From assembly GCA_963845975.1 (NCBI GenBank), contig CAWJUD010000001.1, positions 2,542,001 through 2,606,000 on the forward strand: DNA of 64,000 nt, in the 5' to 3' direction. The translations under genes were made by a program, and so were the position numbers. The notes beneath the pieces are model-generated. The model was not told the origin of the DNA. It saw nothing but the letters and a program-made list of their open reading frames with translations, and made no database searches. The DNA is from JBEKIK01 sp963845975 (lineage in GTDB: Bacteria; Planctomycetota; Planctomycetia; Pirellulales; Thermoguttaceae). Each line of letters starts with the position of its first letter. Positions within the stretch are counted from its first letter, which is position 1. Shown in pieces: positions 47,651 through 57,920 of this stretch.

Positions 47651-48232
47651 AAAATGAACGATCGGTGTCCCGACTTTAAAAAAGCGACTATTATTAACCA
47701 TGAAAAAATTTCCCTCAATTGATATTGAATATGAATTTCGATGAATTGTGGATTTCCTTTTTCACTAGCCCAGGCGTTTACGCCTGGGGCTGAAGGGCCG
47801 CCATCTGTGAATGTCAATCCCGTTTACGGGATTCCTGTGCGCACGATTTCAACCGCCCCTAAAGGGGCTCAAATAAAAAAAAAGGATGTATTGATCGTCT
47901 CGCCCCAGGCGTAAAACGCCCGGGCTAGATAAAATGCTTGATGGATTCTCGCGTTTTTTGCGTCTGTATTCACGTTGAACGAAAGGCGAGGACGAATCGT
48001 CAAATCCAATTTAAGGCGCCGGGACAGTCTGTCAATCCATGAACGTTCGCCATAAGGCAACCCTGTCTCGCTGCTGCGACGGATAGCGGCCAATTCGGCT
48101 ACGTCAGGAGTGACGGCGCCACGTATGGGTATATACTAAAACAGTAAGATTCGTTTTATAATATAAGATTAAAGGCAATATGGTTTGCGGGACATCGTTT
48201 CACAAATGAACAATATTAAGAGGAGAAATTAG
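47651..48232. other. Intergenic region with palindromic repeats
   Basis: The first part (47765-47930) holds inverted motifs such as CCCAGGCGTTTACGCCTGGG, CCCGTTTACGGG and CCCCTAAAGGGG; the rest is AT-rich leader of the next gene. No gene is supported. Confidence 0.6.
47765..47930. repeat. Second cluster of short palindromic repeats
   Basis: At least four palindromes of 10-20 bases in 165 bases, in both orientations (GCCCAGGCGTTTACGCCTGG at 47768, GCCCCAGGCGTAAAACGCC at 47902). Same style as at 4105-4395. Confidence 0.65.
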
Positions 48233-49624
48233 ATGATGACATTTTCTGGTTTCAAGAGATTATCGACAATCGCAATGTTGGCTATTCTCTCTTTCCCCTT
48301 TGTAAATCAGCTTTCAGTGGCGGAAGAATCGACGCAGCAAACGACTTCAACCAATAAGGAACTGTATCTGCCGGAAAAAGTCAATCGCGTTCCGGCTAAT
48401 AACGACTTTAACGACAATGAAAGCGAATATAGTTTTAAACGCATGGTTCAGGGTGACGACATGGCCATTTTCTGGAGTAAGGAATATGGCGACGACCCTA
48501 TGACCAATCCGAATGAGAAAAAGCGTTTTGATCCTAATGAATCGCTTAAGGAGTGCGAACGATTTTATGACTATTATGTCAACGAACTGAAAATAGTGCA
48601 GAAAGGTAAATCACTGACAGATAAATACAAGATGCTCGTCATTGTATTCGGAGGCACTTCGGGCACGGCCTCTGGCGGCGGAATCGATGATAAAATCGGG
48701 GTGTTGTGGACCCCCACTATCAGAATCAATAAAAAGCCCTATGGAGCATTGGCTCATGAGATGGCGCATTGTTTTCAGTACATCAGCCGTCTCGATAGCG
48801 GACATGGCGCCATGGGTGCCGTCATGGAAATGTCTGCCCAATATATGCTCTGGCAAGTCTACCCGGAATGGATGACTTTTGAAAACTATCACCTGGTTGA
48901 CTTTATGAAACAAACCCATTACGCGTTTATGCATCCAATCAACATGTATCATTCTCCCTATGTATTGGAATACTGGTCGAACAAACACGGGATAGAGTTT
49001 TTCGGTAACCTGTGCCGGGATACACAACGCGGCGAGGATCCGGTGATGACCTATAAACGCATGAACTCACTAAGCCAGGAGCAGTTTAACGACGAAATGT
49101 TCGATGCCTGCCGCCGATTCATTACATGGGATATGAAACGGATAGAGAAGGTGGCGAAACAATATGCCAACCAGCACCAGTGTGAACTTAATGATGTCAA
49201 TGACGGCTGGTACCGGATAGCGAAATCGAGATGTCCCCAGAACTATGGGTACAATGGCATCAAGCTCAAAGTTCCTGCTGCAGGAACCGATGTTGTCTTG
49301 AATTTTAAGGGTACTGCCGGCGCTGAAGGCTTTAATGCGGTTAAAACTGATAAAGCAGGCTGGCGTTACGGATTTCTTGCTTCATTGAAAAATGGCGACC
49401 GTGTTTACGGGGATGTATGCAAGGATCCGGAAGGCACAGTAACATTTAAAGTGCCGGAAAATAGTGAATTTCTATGGCTGGTCGTAATGGGTGCACCGAC
49501 AGAGCACTGGCCTGTTTTAGGCAGACGCAGAGCAAGTTCAGAAAATAATTCTGAAGAACAATGGCCTTACCAGATAAAATTGACCGGGACCACCCTTGAT
49601 GACTCGGTTATAAGTAAACCATAA
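48233..49624 (+). CDS. Exported putative zinc metallopeptidase (DUF6055-like)
   Basis: A 463-residue protein with a signal peptide (MLAILSFPFVNQLSVA). A HEMAHCFQ zinc motif and a downstream Glu (AVMEMSAQYMLW) form a likely metallopeptidase site. The pattern fits families with an HExxH core such as DUF6055. The C-terminal 130 residues look like a beta domain. Composition is more AT-rich than the flanking tungsten genes, so it may be a later insertion. A ribosome binding site AGGAG stands before ATGATG. Substrate unknown. Confidence 0.65.
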   Translation: MMTFSGFKRLSTIAMLAILSFPFVNQLSVAEESTQQTTSTNKELYLPEKVNRVPANNDFNDNESEYSFKRMVQGDDMAIFWSKEYGDDPMTNPNEKKRFDPNESLKECERFYDYYVNELKIVQKGKSLTDKYKMLVIVFGGTSGTASGGGIDDKIGVLWTPTIRINKKPYGALAHEMAHCFQYISRLDSGHGAMGAVMEMSAQYMLWQVYPEWMTFENYHLVDFMKQTHYAFMHPINMYHSPYVLEYWSNKHGIEFFGNLCRDTQRGEDPVMTYKRMNSLSQEQFNDEMFDACRRFITWDMKRIEKVAKQYANQHQCELNDVNDGWYRIAKSRCPQNYGYNGIKLKVPAAGTDVVLNFKGTAGAEGFNAVKTDKAGWRYGFLASLKNGDRVYGDVCKDPEGTVTFKVPENSEFLWLVVMGAPTEHWPVLGRRRASSENNSEEQWPYQIKLTGTTLDDSVISKP

Positions 49625-49653
49625 TCGGTCATTATCAACATAGGATAAGTACA

Positions 49654-50671
49654 ATGCAGACATTGCTTTTACGGGTCCTGTCAATCTCGTTGACGGTCGC
49701 CACGTTGGGATGCACGCGGGAGGATTCCAAGAGACCGCCGCGCGATGCCGTTCAGCCGGAAAAATCGCAACAGCAAGCGAGTTCGCGCCTCTCCGGCGAC
49801 CTCGTGATTTTCCACGCCGGCAGCCTGGCCGTGCCGCTCCGCGCGGTCTCGGATTTGTTCCGGAAAGAAAATCCGGGCATAACCGTGAAGGCGGAGGCGG
49901 CGGGCAGCCTCGACTCGGCCCGAAAAATTTCCGATCTGGGGCGGCCTTGCGACGTACTGGCTTCGGCCGATTACCAGGTCGTCAACGACCTGTTGATTCC
50001 AAATTACGCGGATTACAACATCTGTTTCGCCGGAAACGAAATGGGACTGGCTTACACGCCCAAATCGAAATACGCCGGCGAAATCAACGCCGGCAACTGG
50101 CCCGAGATCGTTTCGCGCCGGACGCCGTGCTGGGCCGCGCCGATCCGGACCGCGACCCCTGCGGATATCGCACGGTCATGGTTTTCCAGTTGGCCGAGAA
50201 GCAATATGGAAAGCCGGGCCTGGCCGATAGCCTGCTGGCTAAAGACCGGAAATTTATCCGCCCGAAGGAGACGGATTTGTTGGCCCTGCTGGAAAGCGGC
50301 GAAATCGATTATCTGTTCATCTACCGTTCGGTGATCGAACAGCACCAGTTGAAAATGGTCGCATTGCCGAGCGAAGTGAATCTTGGTTCGCCGGCCTTGG
50401 CCGATCGTTATCGGACCGCCTCGGTAACGATAACCGGGAGCAAGCCGGGGGAGAAAATCACGCAGAAGGGCGAGGCGATCGTGTATTCAGTGACGATCCC
50501 GCGCGTGCGCCCAACATTGCGGCGGCCGAAGCTTATGTTGAGTTGCTACTTTCGCCCCGCGGCCAGGAAATCCTCCGCGCCAACGGCCAAATGCCCGTCA
50601 GTCCGGCTCGGGTCGATCATTACGACAAGCTTCCGGAATCGCTCAAGCCGTTGTGCCGGGCGGCAAATTGA
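49654..50671 (+). CDS. wtpA: Tungstate-binding lipoprotein WtpA, two frameshifts
   Basis: About 339 residues after two missing bases (near 50120 and 50505). A lipobox (VATLGC) leads to the WtpA-type binding protein: VIFHAGSLAVPLRAVSDLF, AAGSLDSARKISDLGRPCDV, LASADYQVV, NEMGLAYTPKSKY. After the first shift the frame reads TVMVFQLAEKQYGKPGL and DYLFIYRSVIEQH. After the second it ends EAYVELLLSPRGQEILRANG and a stop at 50669. The WtpA pattern fits better than ModA. It would capture tungstate or molybdate for the permease downstream. Confidence 0.87.
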
Positions 50672-51147
50672 TTTAAAAAACAATAATCAATTACAAAAAA
50701 ACAAATGTTGTAGTAGTCAAGGAATTGTCCCATTATAACTGAAGTTTTGCAAAAGTGAAAATGGTATCGGAAAATACGATCTGTTTTGCTACAATTTTGG
50801 CGTGTGACAGGTCATCCAACATGTCACATCATAACTATCGTTCTGGATTTTCGGACCGCATTTCGACAGTAGGACGACCATCCGAAATGTCGCCGAGGAG
50901 CCGAAAGTCCTTGTTTTACGGTGTTTTCTTGATGTTGCGTGGGAGCGGTGACCACCGCGCTATTCCGTGGCCTGTCACACCGGTTTGTCCATCCTGCTTT
51001 TCTAATGGACATCAAAAAGGCCTCCGAAAGGTGGTTTGGGGGCTTATTTTGCCGTGTAAAATCAACTTTGCAAAACTCCAGTTATAACTTGGATTTGTCC
51101 CAATCCGCCGCCGGGATGAAACCGTCCCTCTAACAAAAGTCACGCCA
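50672..51147. other. Intergenic region occupied by a MITE-like element
   Basis: The gap between wtpA and wtpB is mostly filled by the inverted-repeat element at 50733-51087. A 110-codon frame inside it has no recognisable family. Confidence 0.5.
50733..51087. mobile_element. Non-autonomous element with 26-bp terminal inverted repeats
   Basis: The arms at 50733-50758 and 51062-51087 match at 23 of 26 positions (TTATAACTGAAGTTTTGC on the left). The 303-base interior has no intact transposase. TTGTCCCA occurs directly left of the element and again 7 bases beyond the right arm. It splits wtpA from wtpB. Confidence 0.65.
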
Positions 51148-51957
51148 ATGAAATTATCGCTGTTATCCTACCGATGCAAGCCCTGGCCGTGGTTTGAACT
51201 GGTTTTGGCGATGCTGGGTTCGACCGTGGTGCTGTTTATCGTAGCGCCGCTGGTTGGTTTGTTTGTCAGTTCGTCGTGGGCCGGGCTTTCGCAGGCAATG
51301 GCCGAGCGGGAAGTACTGGATTCGATCCGCCTGACCCTGGCTGCGGCCGCGGCGGCCACGGCGGTCTGCTGCCTTGGCGGTATTCCCTTGGCCTGGCTTT
51401 TGGCCCGGAAACGCTTTTTCGGCCGCTCGCTGTTGATTGCCGTTCTGGATCTGCCTATCGTAATACCGCATACCGCCGCCGGAATCGCGCTGTTGACGAT
51501 CATCGGCCGCCGTTCGTTGGTGGGCTATCTTACGGGCGGACTGGTGGGGACCACCGCCGGAATTTCAGCGGCAATGGCTTTCGTCTCGATCCCGTTCCTG
51601 ATCAACGCCGCGCACGAGGCCTTCGCGGCGGTGCCGCAGCGCATGGAATGGGTGGCCCGTACGCTGGGGGCCTCGCCCACTCGGGTTTTTTTCACGGTTT
51701 CGCTTCCCATGGCCTGGCGCGGCGTGTTGACTGGCGTGATCATGATGTGGGCCCGCGGCATAAGCGAATTCGGCGCGGTGATAATCATCGCCTATTACCC
51801 CATGACCACGCCCGTGCTGGTCTTCCAGCGGTTCAACGATTACGGCCTGCCGTACGCGCGATCGGCGGCCGTCTTGCTGATTGTCATCTGCATGATCTTA
51901 TTCGTCGTGTTGCGGCTGCTTTTGGCCGGCCGGCGCGGGGAGGACGCCGGTGCTTGA
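51148..51957 (+). CDS. wtpB: Tungstate ABC transporter permease WtpB
   Basis: A 269-residue inner-membrane permease with about six helices and the EAA-type loop VARTLGASPTRVFFTVSLPM that contacts the ATPase. LPIVIPHTAAGIALL and WARGISEFGAVIII match the ModB/WtpB family. It overlaps the ATPase gene by 8 bases. Substrate assigned from wtpA and the neighbouring cofactor genes. Confidence 0.9.
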   Translation: MKLSLLSYRCKPWPWFELVLAMLGSTVVLFIVAPLVGLFVSSSWAGLSQAMAEREVLDSIRLTLAAAAAATAVCCLGGIPLAWLLARKRFFGRSLLIAVLDLPIVIPHTAAGIALLTIIGRRSLVGYLTGGLVGTTAGISAAMAFVSIPFLINAAHEAFAAVPQRMEWVARTLGASPTRVFFTVSLPMAWRGVLTGVIMMWARGISEFGAVIIIAYYPMTTPVLVFQRFNDYGLPYARSAAVLLIVICMILFVVLRLLLAGRRGEDAGA

Positions 51958-52987
51958 GTTGCAATCCCTTTCCAAACACCTTGGCGAGTTTACCATCAGC
52001 GATCTCTCGCTCACGGTCGAAGAGGGCGAGTATTTTGTCGTTCTGGGACCAAGCGGAGCGGGCAAGACGGTGCTTATCGAGATGATTGCCGGTCTGATCC
52101 GGCCCGATCGGGGCCGCATCTTGTGGCGGGGCGCCGATATCACTCACACGCCGCCGGAAAAACGCAAATTCACCGTGATGTACCAGGATTACGCGCTGTT
52201 CACGCACATGAATGTCGCGCGGAATATCGGCTACGGACTGGCCGCGGCGGGAATTCCCGGCCCGGAGCGTAAAACACGAGTCGCCGAGGTGGCCGATCAA
52301 CTCGGAATTTCGAATTTCCTCGGAAGGCGGATTGAAAGTCTTTCGGGCGGCGAGCAGCAACGGGTCGCCCTGGCGCGGGCCTTGATTACGCGGCCCGAGG
52401 CGGTCCTGCTCGATGAACCTCTTTCCGCACTGGACGGCCAGAGCAGGCTGCAAGTGCGGAAGCAACTCAAACAATCGCAGAGACAGAGCGGGGCCGCGTG
52501 GATTCACGTGACGCACGATCTGGAAGAAGCCATGACGCTGGGCGACCGGATCGGCGTGATCCTCCAGAATCGGCTCTGCCAGGTCGATACGCCGGAAAAA
52601 TTGTTCCGCACCCCCTCGAATTACGACGTCGCTTGTTTTCTGGGCATGCAAAACCTGTTTCCCGTGAAGTGGGCCGGGGAAGGCGTGTGCCGAGCCTCGG
52701 GCGCCGACATCCACGCCGCCGGGGCGAATCCCTCCACGACTTATTTATGGATCAAGCCCGAGGAAATCCTGCTCTCGCGGCAGTCCTTCGACTCGAGCGC
52801 ACTGAACCAGTATGCCTGCAAGGTAAGCGGCTGGGAACATCACGGCAGCCTGCTGGCGGTACGCGTCGTCAGCGGAACGTTAAGCCTTGTGGCCCTGATA
52901 ACTTTCACATCTTTCCAGCACTTGGAAATTCGCGAGGGGATCGAGTTGTATGCCACGTTCAAGAGTTCGGCGGTGCATTGCTTCTGA
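51950..52987 (+). CDS. wtpC: Tungstate ABC transporter ATPase WtpC
   Basis: A 345-residue ATPase. Walker A GPSGAGKT, Q-loop MYQDYALF, signature LSGGEQQRVALARAL, Walker B AVLLDEPLSALD and the switch His in IHVTHDLEEA. A C-terminal regulatory (TOBE-like) region from about residue 240 is expected to bind oxyanion in related transporters. GTG start within the permease end. Confidence 0.92.
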   Translation: MLELQSLSKHLGEFTISDLSLTVEEGEYFVVLGPSGAGKTVLIEMIAGLIRPDRGRILWRGADITHTPPEKRKFTVMYQDYALFTHMNVARNIGYGLAAAGIPGPERKTRVAEVADQLGISNFLGRRIESLSGGEQQRVALARALITRPEAVLLDEPLSALDGQSRLQVRKQLKQSQRQSGAAWIHVTHDLEEAMTLGDRIGVILQNRLCQVDTPEKLFRTPSNYDVACFLGMQNLFPVKWAGEGVCRASGADIHAAGANPSTTYLWIKPEEILLSRQSFDSSALNQYACKVSGWEHHGSLLAVRVVSGTLSLVALITFTSFQHLEIREGIELYATFKSSAVHCF

Positions 52988-53186
52988 TCCGGGCAACAGC
53001 GGGCTCGCGAAATGAATTCTTGCCTAGTCCGTTTCCGAAAAGCCCTCCAAAAAACGCGGGCATCAACTTGAAGAATTTTTGCCGCAATACTATACTGAAC
53101 GTGGCTGGGACGCGTCCGTAATACCCATAAAAGGCAAGATTGCAGCTTTGGAACTGATCTAATATTCCGCATGACGGAGGTTATCA

Positions 53187-53411
53187 ATGGAAGTTGACGT
53201 ACGACTCTTTGCAACTCTGCGACAAGAACGATTTCGCAATAAGAAAATCGACCTTCCCGAGGGAACTACGGCCGGTGAAATCATCCGCCAATTAAATATT
53301 CCGCCCAAGGACGTAGCACTGATCATGATAAATGGAAAGCATGCCAAGACGGAGTCTACTCTGCGGGCGAACGACGTGGTTGCGCTATTCCCCTTCATGG
53401 CCGGCGGTTGA
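53187..53411 (+). CDS. MoaD/ThiS-like sulfur carrier
   Basis: A 74-residue ubiquitin-like protein ending MAGG, the di-glycine that is adenylated and thiocarboxylated. The beta-grasp pattern is VRLFATLRQERF, LPEGTTAGEIIRQL and DVVALFPFMAGG. In this locus it would be the small subunit supplying sulfur for the pterin dithiolene, with the ThiF-type enzyme 27 bases downstream as its activator. moaE is not present in the window. Confidence 0.92.
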   Translation: MEVDVRLFATLRQERFRNKKIDLPEGTTAGEIIRQLNIPPKDVALIMINGKHAKTESTLRANDVVALFPFMAGG

Positions 53412-53438
53412 AATTAATCCGCATGCAATTGAATTTAT

Positions 53439-54305
53439 ATGGATGTAAACGACCACAAGCGACTCGAGCAGGCTTTCATCCGGGCGGGGCTTCTCGGCTA
53501 TGCCGGGCGGCGGAACGGAGTGAATACGATTTCCTGCGCCCGGGCCGAACAGATCGCGGCGGAATCGGGCGTGCCTCTTCGCGAGGTCGAGTGTTTTGCC
53601 CTCGAGCGCGGAATAGCGCCGCTGCGCTATGCCTTGAATCTCGGCACATTCACAATCCCCGGTCAACAAAAGCTGCTTAAAAGCCGGGTTCTGGTGGTGG
53701 GGCTTGGCGGGCTTGGCGGCCACGTCGTCGAGCTGCTTGCCCGCTCAGGCGTGGGACGAATTGCCGCGGCCGATCCCGACGTATTTGAAGACAAAAATCT
53801 CAACCGGCAAATCCTCAGCACTTTATCCGGTCTTGGCCGAAAGAAAGCGGACGAGGCCGCCGAGCGTTTGCGGCAAATCAATGCCGCCGTGGAGTTTACC
53901 GCTTATGCCGTGAAGTTCCAGCAACTGGGCGATGAGGCGCTGAAAGGCCTCGATCTGGTTTTCGATTGCCTGGACAACGTCGCCGACCGCCTCGCCTTGG
54001 AATCGACGTGCTCATCCAAGAACCTCGTTCTAATCCATGCCGCCATAGGCGGATGGTTTGGGCAGGTCGGCATAGTTTGGCCCAACACGGGCCTTATGCA
54101 AAAAGCTTTTGGCGATAAACAACATGGAATCGAAAAAACGCTGGGCAATCCCCCCTTTACGCCGGCGGTTACCGCGGGCCTTGCCGCGACCTTGGGCGTC
54201 AAATTTCTCCTCGGCAAAATTCCGCGGCGAAGTCAAAGGCTGTGGTTTATCGATCTGCTTGACGACGACTGGGAAAAGATTGATTTTCCGCCCTCACCGC
54301 AATAA
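53439..54305 (+). CDS. ThiF/MoeB-like adenylyltransferase of the tungsten locus
   Basis: A 288-residue E1-like enzyme. An N-terminal 75-residue helical extension precedes the Rossmann motif VVGLGGLGGHVVELLARSG and DPDVFEDKNLNRQILS with the Arg finger. CLDNVADRLALE and the PFTPAVTAG segment follow. The zinc-binding Cys pairs of MoeB are absent. It should adenylate the MoaD-like protein encoded just upstream. ThiF genes of this style accompany AOR genes. Confidence 0.88.
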   Translation: MDVNDHKRLEQAFIRAGLLGYAGRRNGVNTISCARAEQIAAESGVPLREVECFALERGIAPLRYALNLGTFTIPGQQKLLKSRVLVVGLGGLGGHVVELLARSGVGRIAAADPDVFEDKNLNRQILSTLSGLGRKKADEAAERLRQINAAVEFTAYAVKFQQLGDEALKGLDLVFDCLDNVADRLALESTCSSKNLVLIHAAIGGWFGQVGIVWPNTGLMQKAFGDKQHGIEKTLGNPPFTPAVTAGLAATLGVKFLLGKIPRRSQRLWFIDLLDDDWEKIDFPPSPQ

Positions 54306-54536
54306 TAGACGTCAGAGGCATAGCTTGCATGCGTATTATGGAACGCACAACTACTCGTCGGCGAAGACGAAATCCAAGGCTTTCTCGTATAGCTTATCTT
54401 GCTTTTATGGCAATTTTAACCAATAAATGCGCTTCACCGCGTATTTACGCTCCACGAAAATACGCTTAAATATCAATAAAGAAACGCTCATTTTTCAGTT
54501 AGAAATCGCATTAGAAACGACGGCGGCGAAAATAAG

Positions 54537-54591
54537 TACCGGAGGAGGGATTTGAACCCTCACAGCCCGAAGGCCACTGGATTTTGAGTCC
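54537..54591 (-). pseudogene. 3' half of tRNA-Leu(CAA), probable attachment site
   Basis: Read on the minus strand: anticodon loop CTCAAAA (anticodon CAA) inside GGACTCAAAATCC, a long variable arm (GTGGCCTTCGGGCTGT), the T-arm GAGGGTTCAAATCCCTC and the acceptor 3' strand CTCCGGT. The 5' half (acceptor, D-arm) does not follow in the sequence beyond 54591. A tRNA cut in the anticodon loop is the usual scar of a tyrosine-recombinase integration event. The repeat GTCCGAAAATTGTCCGAA lies just outside at 54613-54630. Confidence 0.82.
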
Positions 54592-54743
54592 CAAATATAC
54601 AGAATTACAGTAGTCCGAAAATTGTCCGAATGTATGTTTCCCCCGAGAAAACCACTATGCCGACTTTTGCCTGTCTCATGCCCGAATTGTGGCTGAGAGT
54701 CAGTTTTACAACACTTTTTACAACAGTGACACGGAGAAACGCT

Positions 54744-55010
54744 ATGGCAGGAACCAAGAACGACGTGACACGGCTTATTGAGTTCTCGTTGAAATACCAC
54801 TTGGATGTGGCCTTGACTAAATTCCCAATGTTCTCAAAGCAGCAGATTCGGGATGTATACGCGATGAGCGAAGGGGAACGCAAAAGACTTGTGGCAGGGC
54901 GTGGAGCGGGAAATGTCGTGGCATCTACTGAAAGTTCCTTTCAGCAGCATCGCAATCCCGCCCAGACCGAGAAGATATCCGAACAGGCTACTGATCCATC
55001 GAACAGATAG
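54744..55010 (+). CDS. Hypothetical island protein, 88 residues
   Basis: Starts MAGTKNDVTRLIEFSLKYHL after ACGGAGAAACGCT (weak GGAG site). The first 55 residues are predicted helical (MFSKQQIRDVYAMSEGERKR); the tail is Gln/Ser-rich. No family recognised. It is the first gene inside the putative island. Confidence 0.45.
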   Translation: MAGTKNDVTRLIEFSLKYHLDVALTKFPMFSKQQIRDVYAMSEGERKRLVAGRGAGNVVASTESSFQQHRNPAQTEKISEQATDPSNR

Positions 55011-55388
55011 CATCGAGACTCGTTGATCCTGTCCGGTGCAGGTTGATGTGTCCGACCTCTTGACCGTGGCGCACACTACAGGGTAAAGAGTATGTCAAGC
55101 AACCAGTTTATGACACGAGTCTTCAGAAAAAGTGGGTGATAGAATTGATAGAATTCAGGGTGACGATAGTATCGGGCTGGAGGTTGCTATGTGTGTGGAT
55201 GTGTGACGGGAAGCAAGGATATTGTCTTGCAGAAAATATCCCAACTCCGGCAACGTCGGTTAGTTTCACTCGGCACGCCCCGGGCAGGCCCCCCCACGCA
55301 TTGGATGGGACCTATTGAGCTAGCGTCCATCTGGGGATTTTTTGAGAATAGTATGTAGTGCGCGGAAATGGGAAAATGAGGTGATAAC
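55011..55388. other. Intergenic, no gene seen
   Basis: Island spacer before the resolvase fragment. A ribosome binding site (GAGGTGAT) sits at 55379-55386. Confidence 0.45.
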
Positions 55389-55586
55389 ATGGCAATCTAC
55401 GGTTACATTCGCTGTTCCCTGCTGAAAGAGGAGAGGCCGCCCGAAGTCCAGATACCAGAGATTGCGAAAAAGGCCGATGAATTGGGCGGTAGTCTCACGG
55501 GTGTTTTCGTCGATCCCGGCTTATCCGGCAAGAAGACCGCTATCCTTGATCGCCCCGCCGGCACGGGTAGACGAGGTTCTAATTGA
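55389..55586 (+). pseudogene. Serine recombinase (resolvase) N-terminal fragment
   Basis: The first 55 residues have the resolvase N-terminal pattern: IYGYIRCSL with the catalytic Ser, a helix EIAKKADELGG and GVFVDPGLSGKK. The match stops after LDRPAG, and a stop codon follows in an unrelated stretch. The group II intron begins 10 bases after the fragment (55596). Confidence 0.75.
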
Positions 55587-56152
55587 CGAGATGGCGTGCG
55601 TCGTGTCACGACGCAGATTGATACCTTTCAGAGAAAGGAGGTGCCAGAGCGCGATACTGCACCTAGGGCATCAGGTTTACCTTGAGGCGAAAGCCAAGGG
55701 GAACAATAGCATGCCTGTTAGAAGGCCGAGCTTGCTGAATCCGCCAAGGCAACGTCGGTCGAGCCCTGGATGGCATGGCGAAGGCTGGATTGCTTGAATC
55801 CCAGTGCCCAAACCGCAACGTGAACGGGCCGGATACGGCGGGTAAAGTTCCGGTGTTTGCGAGCGTCTTAGTATTTGCCATCTGCCTGGACGGAGCGCTC
55901 CTCGCGGACTGGGCCATAGTGAATGGCCTCAAGGACACGAACGGGACGCCTAAACCATCCTAGAACGTCAACTGCATCGGAAAGCGAGATCGCCTACAGC
56001 CCGAGAGGGCCATAAACGGATTGCGGCGACGGAGCACCCGTATTACCCGACGTGCTGGCTGTAACGGCCAGTGCAAACCGTAGGATGCGGGCAGGATGCA
56101 CGGGGAAGGGGTGCATGCAAGCAACGGATGTTGCAGACATGAGGTATGCGTA

Positions 56153-57920
56153 ATGCAGAAAGCCGAACATGTCCTAGACATCTACCACAAACGCGGGCTA
56201 GCTGGCTTGCCCCTAGAACGTGTTTACCGACAACTTTTCAATCCTGAGTACTATCTCCAGGCATACAGGAAACTGTATACCAACCAGGGAGCCATGACAT
56301 CAGGTGTTGAAGGCGAGTCGGTCGACGGTATGACTTTGGAGGGAATCCATCGTATCATCGAAACCCTTCGGGTAGAGAAGTATCGATGGCGCCCCGTCCG
56401 CCGCGTTTACATTCCGAAACGGAAGGGTGGACAGCGACCGCTCGGAATTCCTGACTGGTCTGACAAAGTCCTTCAGGAAGTCCTTCGGTTGCTCCTGGAG
56501 TCATACTATGAATCAAAATTCTCGGATCATTCACATGGATTCCGTCCGAGACGAGGTTGTTACTCGGCTCTATGGGAAATCTATGCAACGTGGCGGGGAA
56601 CCGTATGGTTCGTGGAGGGCGACATCGCTGATTGCTTCGGCAGTGTCGATCACAATATCCTGCTCAAAATCCTTGCGCGGGACTTCCACGATGACCGCCT
56701 GCTACGTCTGGTCCGGGGCATGCTCGACGCGGGGTACATGGAGGATTGGAAGCGGTACAGAACCCAAAGTGGGACGCCGCAGGGCGGCGTTATCAGTCCG
56801 CTTCTGTCGAACATCTACCTCAACGAGTTGGATTGGTTCATCGAAAACACGTTGGTCCCAGCGTACACGAAGGGCAAAGGTCTGGGAACAACGATCCCGG
56901 CAACTACCGTCCCATGATCCCTTCGATCCTGCCTACCGACGGCTACGCTACGTTCGATACGCTGATGACTTCCTACTGGGGTTCACTGGTCCGAAGAGCG
57001 AAACGGAGGAAATTCGCCAGAAACTCGCTGATTATCTGGCCAACGACCTCCGTCTCACGCTTTCGCCCCAAAAGACGCTCATCACCCATGCAGCGTCGGA
57101 AAGGGCGCGATTCCTAGGCTATGAAATCGGAATCGTTCGGAACGATGCCCTCCTCTCGAAGTATCGGAAGGAAGGCAAAGCGAGATGGAAACGACGGGCT
57201 ACGAACGGACATCCCTTACTGGTCATGCCCCAAGACGTAGTTCGTAACATTTGGAGGCGCTTTTCCCGACAGGGAGAGGTCCTCCATGAAGCGAAACGGA
57301 TCTGCGACGACGATTACACCATCATTCGCGGATACCAGAGTGTCCTCCGCGGTTTGTATAACTACTACTGCATGGCACCCAACGTATCTGGACGAATGGC
57401 GGCTGTGAAATGGGTATTGGGACAGTCGCTTGTGAAGACGCTTGCCGCCAAACACAAGAGCACTGTCTGCGACATCCTCAAAAGGTACAAGACGACTACC
57501 GAAACCGATGGTCGTTGCTACACCGTACTTCGCGTCGTCAAGGAACGCCCCGGCAAGAAGCCCCTGGTTGCTGAATTTGGGGGCTTTCCTCTCGCAAGAA
57601 TCCCCCATGGGTTAGGCCGAGTGGACTTCGACTTCAATGCAGCCTGGTTTAATCCGGTCACTTCACGATCTGAAGCCGTGGCCTGTTTGCTGGCTGGCGA
57701 GTGTGCTCTCTGCGGAGCCATTGGCCCCGTTCAAATGCATCACTTGCGGAAGCTGGCTGACCTGAAGCGGTATCCGAATGCGAAGTGGGCCAAAACCATG
57801 TCAGCTCGGAGACGTAAGTTCCTTCCTGTATGCGTCGCGTGCCACGGACGGATACACCGCGGCGACTACGATGGCCCAGCGTTATCATGTTTGCAGGAGA
57901 GCCTCATGCTGGAAAACTAG
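56153..57920 (+). pseudogene. Group II intron reverse transcriptase/maturase with HNH, disrupted
   Basis: The first frame (to about 56917) has RT motifs: VYIPKRKGGQRPLGIPDW, SHGFRPRRGCYSAL, GDIADCFGSVDHN and SGTPQGGVISPLLSNIYL. The second frame (from about 56900) has RYVRYADDFLLGF (the catalytic YADD), RARFLGYEI, the maturase helices and a C-terminal HNH zone with CALCG, MHHLRKL and CVACHGRIH. Between them the frame is shifted and some thirty residues usually found before the YADD block are missing. The RT as read would be inactive. Confidence 0.85.

Noticed and set aside
50755..51087. 110-codon frame within the inverted-repeat element
   Set aside because: No transposase motif; it ends in the terminal repeat itself.
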